From NCBI GenBank assembly GCA_002007405.1, contig JYIN01000014.1, positions 31,472-95,471 of the forward strand: a stretch of DNA of 64,000 nt, read 5' to 3'. Made by a program: the position numbers and the translations under genes. The notes under the pieces were generated by a model. It searched no databases. It was not told where the DNA came from and worked only from the letters and a program-made list of their open reading frames with translations. The stretch comes from Gammaproteobacteria bacterium Gsub (GTDB lineage: Bacteria; Pseudomonadota; Gammaproteobacteria; PS1; Pseudothioglobaceae). This document shows positions 60,379 through 64,000 of the stretch, in pieces (the first letter of the stretch is position 1; each line of letters starts with the position of its first letter).

Positions 60379-60909
60379 GTCAGAGGACAGATTACAGAGG
60401 TCTGAAGAACTGAAAACAGATAACAGACAACAGATAACAGAAAACAGTAAGGAGATGAGATGAACAAACAGAAAATTACAGATGTCAGTGATTTAAATGT
60501 ATTTAAAAAAGCCTATCAGGTTTCTTTAGAAATACATAAAGTCAGTCAAAATTTACCCAAAAATGAACAATTTGAATTGGCTTCTCAAATGAGACGAGCC
60601 AGCAAATCAGTTTGTGCAAATTTAGCAGAAGGTTTTGGAAAACAACATTTTTCTAAACCAGAGTTTAAACGCTATTTATTAATTGCTATCGGTTCTGCCG
60701 ATGAAATGCGATTATGGTTGCACTATTGTTTAGATTTAAAATATATTGACAAAATCACTGCACTAAGATTAAAAGATGATTATCAGAATATTGCTAAAAT
60801 GCTCACAGGTTTGCATAAAAATTGGCAATAATCAGCAAATACAGTCATCAGTTTTCTGTCATCAGTCATCTAGATTCAGTCATCAGTCTTTTGTCATCTG
60901 TCCTCTGAC
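60379..60909 (+). repeat. 23S intervening sequence at helix 45, with ORF
   Basis: 531 bases inserted at the tip of helix 45. GTCAGAGGACAGATTACAGA opens the 5' arm and ATCTGTCCTCTGAC closes the 3' arm, and they pair exactly at the base. The ORF for an S23-type protein lies in the loop. RNase III excision is expected, as in other IVS-bearing bacteria. Confidence 0.9.
60460..60831 (+). CDS. 23S rRNA intervening-sequence protein (S23, four-helix bundle)
   Basis: 123 residues, AAGGAG ribosome-binding site eight bases before ATG. The S23/bVLRF-type pattern is clear: DLNVFKKAYQVSLEIHKVSQ, then FELASQMRRASKSVCANLAE, GFGKQHFSKPEFKRYLLIAI and GSADEMRLWLHYCLDLKYI, a four-helix bundle. Homologues sit in IVS of Leptospira, Coxiella and others and also as free chromosomal genes; the biochemical role is not established. 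It lies wholly inside the helix-45 IVS and would be read from the rRNA transcript. Confidence 0.9.
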   Translation: MNKQKITDVSDLNVFKKAYQVSLEIHKVSQNLPKNEQFELASQMRRASKSVCANLAEGFGKQHFSKPEFKRYLLIAIGSADEMRLWLHYCLDLKYIDKITALRLKDDYQNIAKMLTGLHKNWQ

Positions 60910-61623
60910 GGTAGGAGAGCGTTCTGTAAGCCGTTGAAGGTGTGCTGAGAGGCGCACTGGAGGTATCAGAAGTGCGAATGCTGACATGAGTAACGATAAA
61001 GGGGGTGAAAAACCCCCTCGCCAGAAGTCCAAGGTTTCCTACGCAACGTTAATCGGCGTAGGGTGAGTCGGCCCCTAAGGCGAGGCAGAAATGCGTAGTC
61101 GATGGGAAATGGGTTAATATTCCCATACTTCATATAACTGCGATGGGAAGACGGAGAAGGTTAGCGCAGCAGGGCGATGGTTGTCCTTGTTTAAGCGTGT
61201 AGGCTTGGTTCCTAGGTAAATCCGGGGGCCTTTAACCCAAGGCGTGATGACGATCCCTCTTTTGGGAGAAGTGCGTGATACCATGCTTCCAGGAAAATCC
61301 TCTAAGCTTCAGGTTATATGAAACCGTACCCCAAACCGACACAGGTGGACGAGATGAGAATTCTAAGGCGCTTGAGAGAACTCGGGTGAAGGAACTAGGC
61401 AAAATGACACCGTAACTTCGGGAGAAGGTGTGCTCTTGCTGGTGATTTCACTTGCTGAATAAGCTGGTAAGAGTTGAAGATACCAGGTGGCTGCGACTGT
61501 TTATTAAAAACACAGCACTCTGCAAACACGAAAGTGGACGTATAGGGTGTGACGCCTGCCCGGTGCTTGAAGGTTAATTGATGAGGTTAGCAACTTGTTG
61601 CGAAGCTTTTGATCGAAGCCCAA

Positions 61624-61705
<82 letters not shown>

Positions 61706-62132
61706 CGATGGCCACACTGTCTCCACCCGAGACTCAGTGAAATTGAAATTGCTGTTAAGATGCAGTATACCCGCGGCCAGACGGAAAGACCCCGTGCACC
61801 TTTACTACAGCTTTGCATTGAACTCTGATCCTACTTGTGTAGGATAGGTGGGAGGCTTTGAATCTTGGACGCCAGTTCGAGTGGAGCCACCCTTGAAATA
61901 CCACCCTGGTATGGTTGGGGTTCTAACCTTGATTCGTCATCCGGATTGGGGACAATGTATGGTGGGTAGTTTGACTGGGGCGGTCTCCTCCTAAAGAGTA
62001 ACGGAGGAGCGCAAAGGTATCCTCAGCACGGTCGGACATCGTGCAATGAGCGCAAAGGTAAAAGGATGCTTGACTGCGAGACAGACATGTCGAGCAGGTA
62101 GGAAACTAGGTCTTAGTGATCCGGTGGTTCCT

Positions 62133-62187
<55 letters not shown>

Positions 62188-62216
62188 ACCCCCCAAGAGT
62201 TCACATCGACGGGGGT

Positions 62217-62294
<78 letters not shown>

Positions 62295-62462
62295 TGGTAC
62301 GCGAGCTGGGTTTAGAACGTCGTGAGACAGTTCGGTCCCTATCTACCGCGGGCGTTGGAGACTTGAGGGAAGCTGTTCTTAGTACGAGAGGACCGGAACG
62401 GACACACCTCTGGTGTTTCGGTTGTGACGCCAGTCGCATTGCCGAGTAGCTATGTGTGGACG

Positions 62463-62495
<33 letters not shown>

Positions 62496-62675
62496 CCTCC
62501 CAAGATTAGGTCTCCCTGATAATTTAATTATCCTAAAGATCCCTTGAAGACGACAAGGTTGATAGGCAAGATGTGGAAGCACAGTAATGTGTGCAGCTAA
62601 CTTGTACTAATTGATCGTGAGGCTTGACCATATAACACCCAAATTATTTGTTGAATCCATAATTTTATGTTGTTT

Positions 62676-62692
62676 GTGTCATGCAATACACT
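62676..62692 (+). other. 23S processing stem, 3' arm
   Basis: GTGTCATGCAATACACT is the complement of the leader segment 58718-58735. Confidence 0.8.
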
Positions 62693-62802
62693 GATAAGTG
62701 TGCAAACTTTATTGACTGTATTTTATTGTTATATTTTTTCAAAGGTGTAAAAACTTTTTAATTTGTTGAAACTGTAATAAGTGACAGTTTTAGCTATCAG
62801 TT

Positions 62803-62923
62803 TGCTTGAGTTGCAATAGCAAGTGTGCCCCACCTGATCCCATTCCGAACTCAGAAGTGAAACCGCTTAGCGCCAATGGTAGTGTGGGGCTTCCCCATGC
62901 GAGAGTAGGACACAGCTCAAGCT
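62803..62923 (+). rRNA. rrf: 5S ribosomal RNA
   Basis: About 121 bases; the ends TGCTTGAG and CTCAAGCTT pair, and the internal blocks CCCACCTGATCCCATTCCGA and GGTAGTGTGGGG...GAGAGTAGGA match 5S. It follows 23S after the usual spacer. Confidence 0.95.
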
Positions 62924-62931
62924 TTTAATTC

Positions 62932-62970
62932 AAAAAACCCCAGCCCCTTTATTTGGCGCTGGGGTTTTTT
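62932..62970 (+). terminator. rRNA operon terminator
   Basis: AAAAAACCCCAGC pairs with GCTGGGGTTTTTT, a 13-bp stem ending in six T, right after 5S. Confidence 0.92.
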
Positions 62971-63000
62971 ATCGTCTGTTGTTTTTTACAAAGTGTTTTC

Positions 63001-63080
63001 ACCAAAGTGAAACCACGCATATTAGAGTGCCGATGGTAGTGTGTGGTCTCCCCATGTGAGAGTAGGACATTGCTAGGCTT
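63001..63080 (+). pseudogene. Decayed 5S rRNA copy (3' half)
   Basis: Beyond the terminator, AAAGTGAAACC and CCGATGGTAGTGTGTGGTCT with CCCATGTGAGAGTAGGACAT repeat the 3' two thirds of 5S with several changes; the 5' third is gone. Confidence 0.8.
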
Positions 63081-63121
63081 TTAATTTGTTATTTTTGGTT
63101 TTTACGGTGTTGGACTTGTTC

Positions 63122-63160
63122 CTCACTTAGTCACATAGTTTTTACTATGCTCCTGCGTTC
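63122..63160 (-). repeat. Dispersed repeat copy after the rRNA operon
   Basis: Reverse complement GAACGCAGGAGCATAGTAAA and AACTATGTGACTAAGTGAGG matches the element at 58333-58380; it contains the palindrome CATAGTTTTTACTATG. Confidence 0.5.
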
Positions 63161-63214
63161 GTTACGGCGTCCGCCTTGTAAAAAGCTAAAAATAACTGCA
63201 TTAAATATAATGCT

Positions 63215-63250
63215 AAAATACCCCAGCATCTCACGGTGCTGGGGTATTTT
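63215..63250. terminator. Bidirectional intrinsic terminator
   Basis: AAAATACCCCAGCA pairs with TGCTGGGGTATTTT across an eight-base loop, with T on both sides; it separates the rRNA region from the kinase gene on the minus strand. Confidence 0.88.
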
Positions 63251-63255
63251 TTTGT

Positions 63256-63933
63256 TTAAGGTTTTGTATTCGGAATTATTAATATTGCATTTGTGCCACC
63301 ATTTTTTAGAGGCTTGAGATTTATTTGCCAACCATGTAGATTGACAAGTTGTTGCACTATTGCTAACCCTATACCACTACCACCAGTTTTGTTATTTCTA
63401 GATTTCTCTATCCTGTAAAACGGCTGAAAAACTTTTTCCGTAAATTCTTTTGGAATTCCTATACCACTGTCTTTTATTTGTACGGTGGTTTGTTTGTCGT
63501 TACAATATAATACAATCTTAACAGGTTTGTTTTGTCCATATCTAACGGCGTTGGTTAAAAGATTTGTAAGCACTCTTTTAAATGCCATTGGGTATAAAAT
63601 TGGTGCACATTGGGTATCGCTTGAATTTGTGATAACTATCTTGGATTGTGTTGACATAATTACATTAGCCACTACATTTTCTAATTCGTGAAGAGGGTTG
63701 CTTGGGTGCTTATCTTCTTTTGTTAATTCTTTGCCTATATTTAAGGTATCGCTAATTAGGTTATTGATATTGTCTAAATACCGTTGAATATTGTGCATAA
63801 GTTTGATGTCGCCGCCATTATTTGGCAACAGAGATAACGCTAAATGCACTTGAGTTAGTGGAGTGCGTAAATCATGAGCATATAACACCCCAACAAATCT
63901 AGACAACAAATCAAAATTCCTTATTTCGAACAA
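63256..63933 (-). pseudogene. Sensor histidine kinase, N-terminally truncated
   Basis: 225 codons covering the dimerisation box YAHDLRTPLTQVHLALS (phosphorylated His), the N box NLLTNAVRYGQN, the G1 box DSGIGIP, the F box VFQPFYRIEKS and G2 GGSGIGLAI. The catalytic core is complete, but the sensor and membrane part is missing: the frame ends at a TAG about nine codons upstream of TTG 63933, and an IS-like start codon follows on the other strand. It was probably cut by the mobile element at the window end. Confidence 0.75.
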
Positions 63934-63966
63934 GTTAAACTAAACGAAAAAATCGGAGTAAAAAAT

Positions 63967-64000
63967 ATGAGCAAAAAACGAACCAACTACACCTCAGCAT
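63967..64000 (+). CDS. Start of a transposase gene, IS3-like OrfA (partial)
   Basis: ATG 63967 with a GGAG ten bases before it begins MSKKRTNYTSA, the typical opening of IS3-family OrfA proteins (MSKKR-x-NY). Only 11 codons are inside the window. Its position explains the truncation of the adjacent kinase. The IS left end is probably between 63915 and 63960. Confidence 0.55.
   Translation, partial: MSKKRTNYTSA

Overview
The window reads as a chromosome segment of an A+T-leaning gammaproteobacterium. The 16S rRNA, the housekeeping gene orders (sspA after petABC, dciA beside secA, hisIE-tatABC, aroQ-accB-accC) and the sulfur-linked genes (tusA, a TauE/SafE exporter, a SoxW-like thioredoxin) fit a SUP05/Thioglobus-type thiotrophic lineage, possibly a symbiont. 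That placement is inference from gene content and the look of the 16S gene; no database was searched.

Layout. 1-2190: the end of a very A+T-rich type I restriction-modification locus (hsdM fragment, hsdS, a 37-codon ORF). 2265-9705: sspA, the cytochrome bc1 operon petABC, dciA, secA and anmK. 9850-18546: pyrC, ribF, a sulfite-exporter-like permease, bioB, glnA, then the overlapping run xerC-tsaC-hemF-tusA. 18609-25760: htpG, hisI-hisE-tatABC, an orphan ANTAR regulator, thiG, pgsA and three tRNAs. 25798-30879: murF, then a minus-strand block of secreted-protein fragments: a signal peptide plus papain-like region, a large unrecognised middle and four Cys-rich beta-gamma-crystallin-like units. 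Reading-frame evidence suggests these fragments were one gene of about 1250 codons. 31056-39970: tRNA-Asn, an aminotransferase, uvrB, queE, a periplasmic small heat-shock protein, a decayed transposase, erpA, argC with an unusual leader, and accC-accB-aroQ. 40082-44133: a tightly coupled operon for a thioredoxin, a TolC-like protein, a miniature HlyD-like adaptor and DsbD. 44287-55810: grpE, nadK, recN, a DUF1624-type membrane protein, queH, a glycosylase-like protein, leuA, pssA, the ilvI-ilvH-ilvC operon and a Cys-rich lipoprotein.

56062-63250 is an rRNA operon: promoter, boxA, 16S, tRNA-Ile, tRNA-Ala, 23S, 5S, terminator, followed by a decayed second 5S. The 23S gene carries two intervening sequences built from the same GACAGA/TCTGTC-rich repeat family. 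One lies at the helix-25 position and has no ORF; the other lies at the helix-45 position and encodes an S23-type four-helix-bundle protein. Beyond it are a truncated sensor kinase and the first codons of an IS3-like transposase.

The genes cover respiration (bc1), protein export (Sec, Tat), redox folding (DsbD, thioredoxin), branched-chain amino acid, histidine, arginine, fatty-acid, biotin, haem, thiamine and queuosine synthesis. The most unusual items are the broken papain/crystallin gene, the exporter-like redox operon that lacks an inner-membrane pump, the paired 23S insertions and the argC leader.
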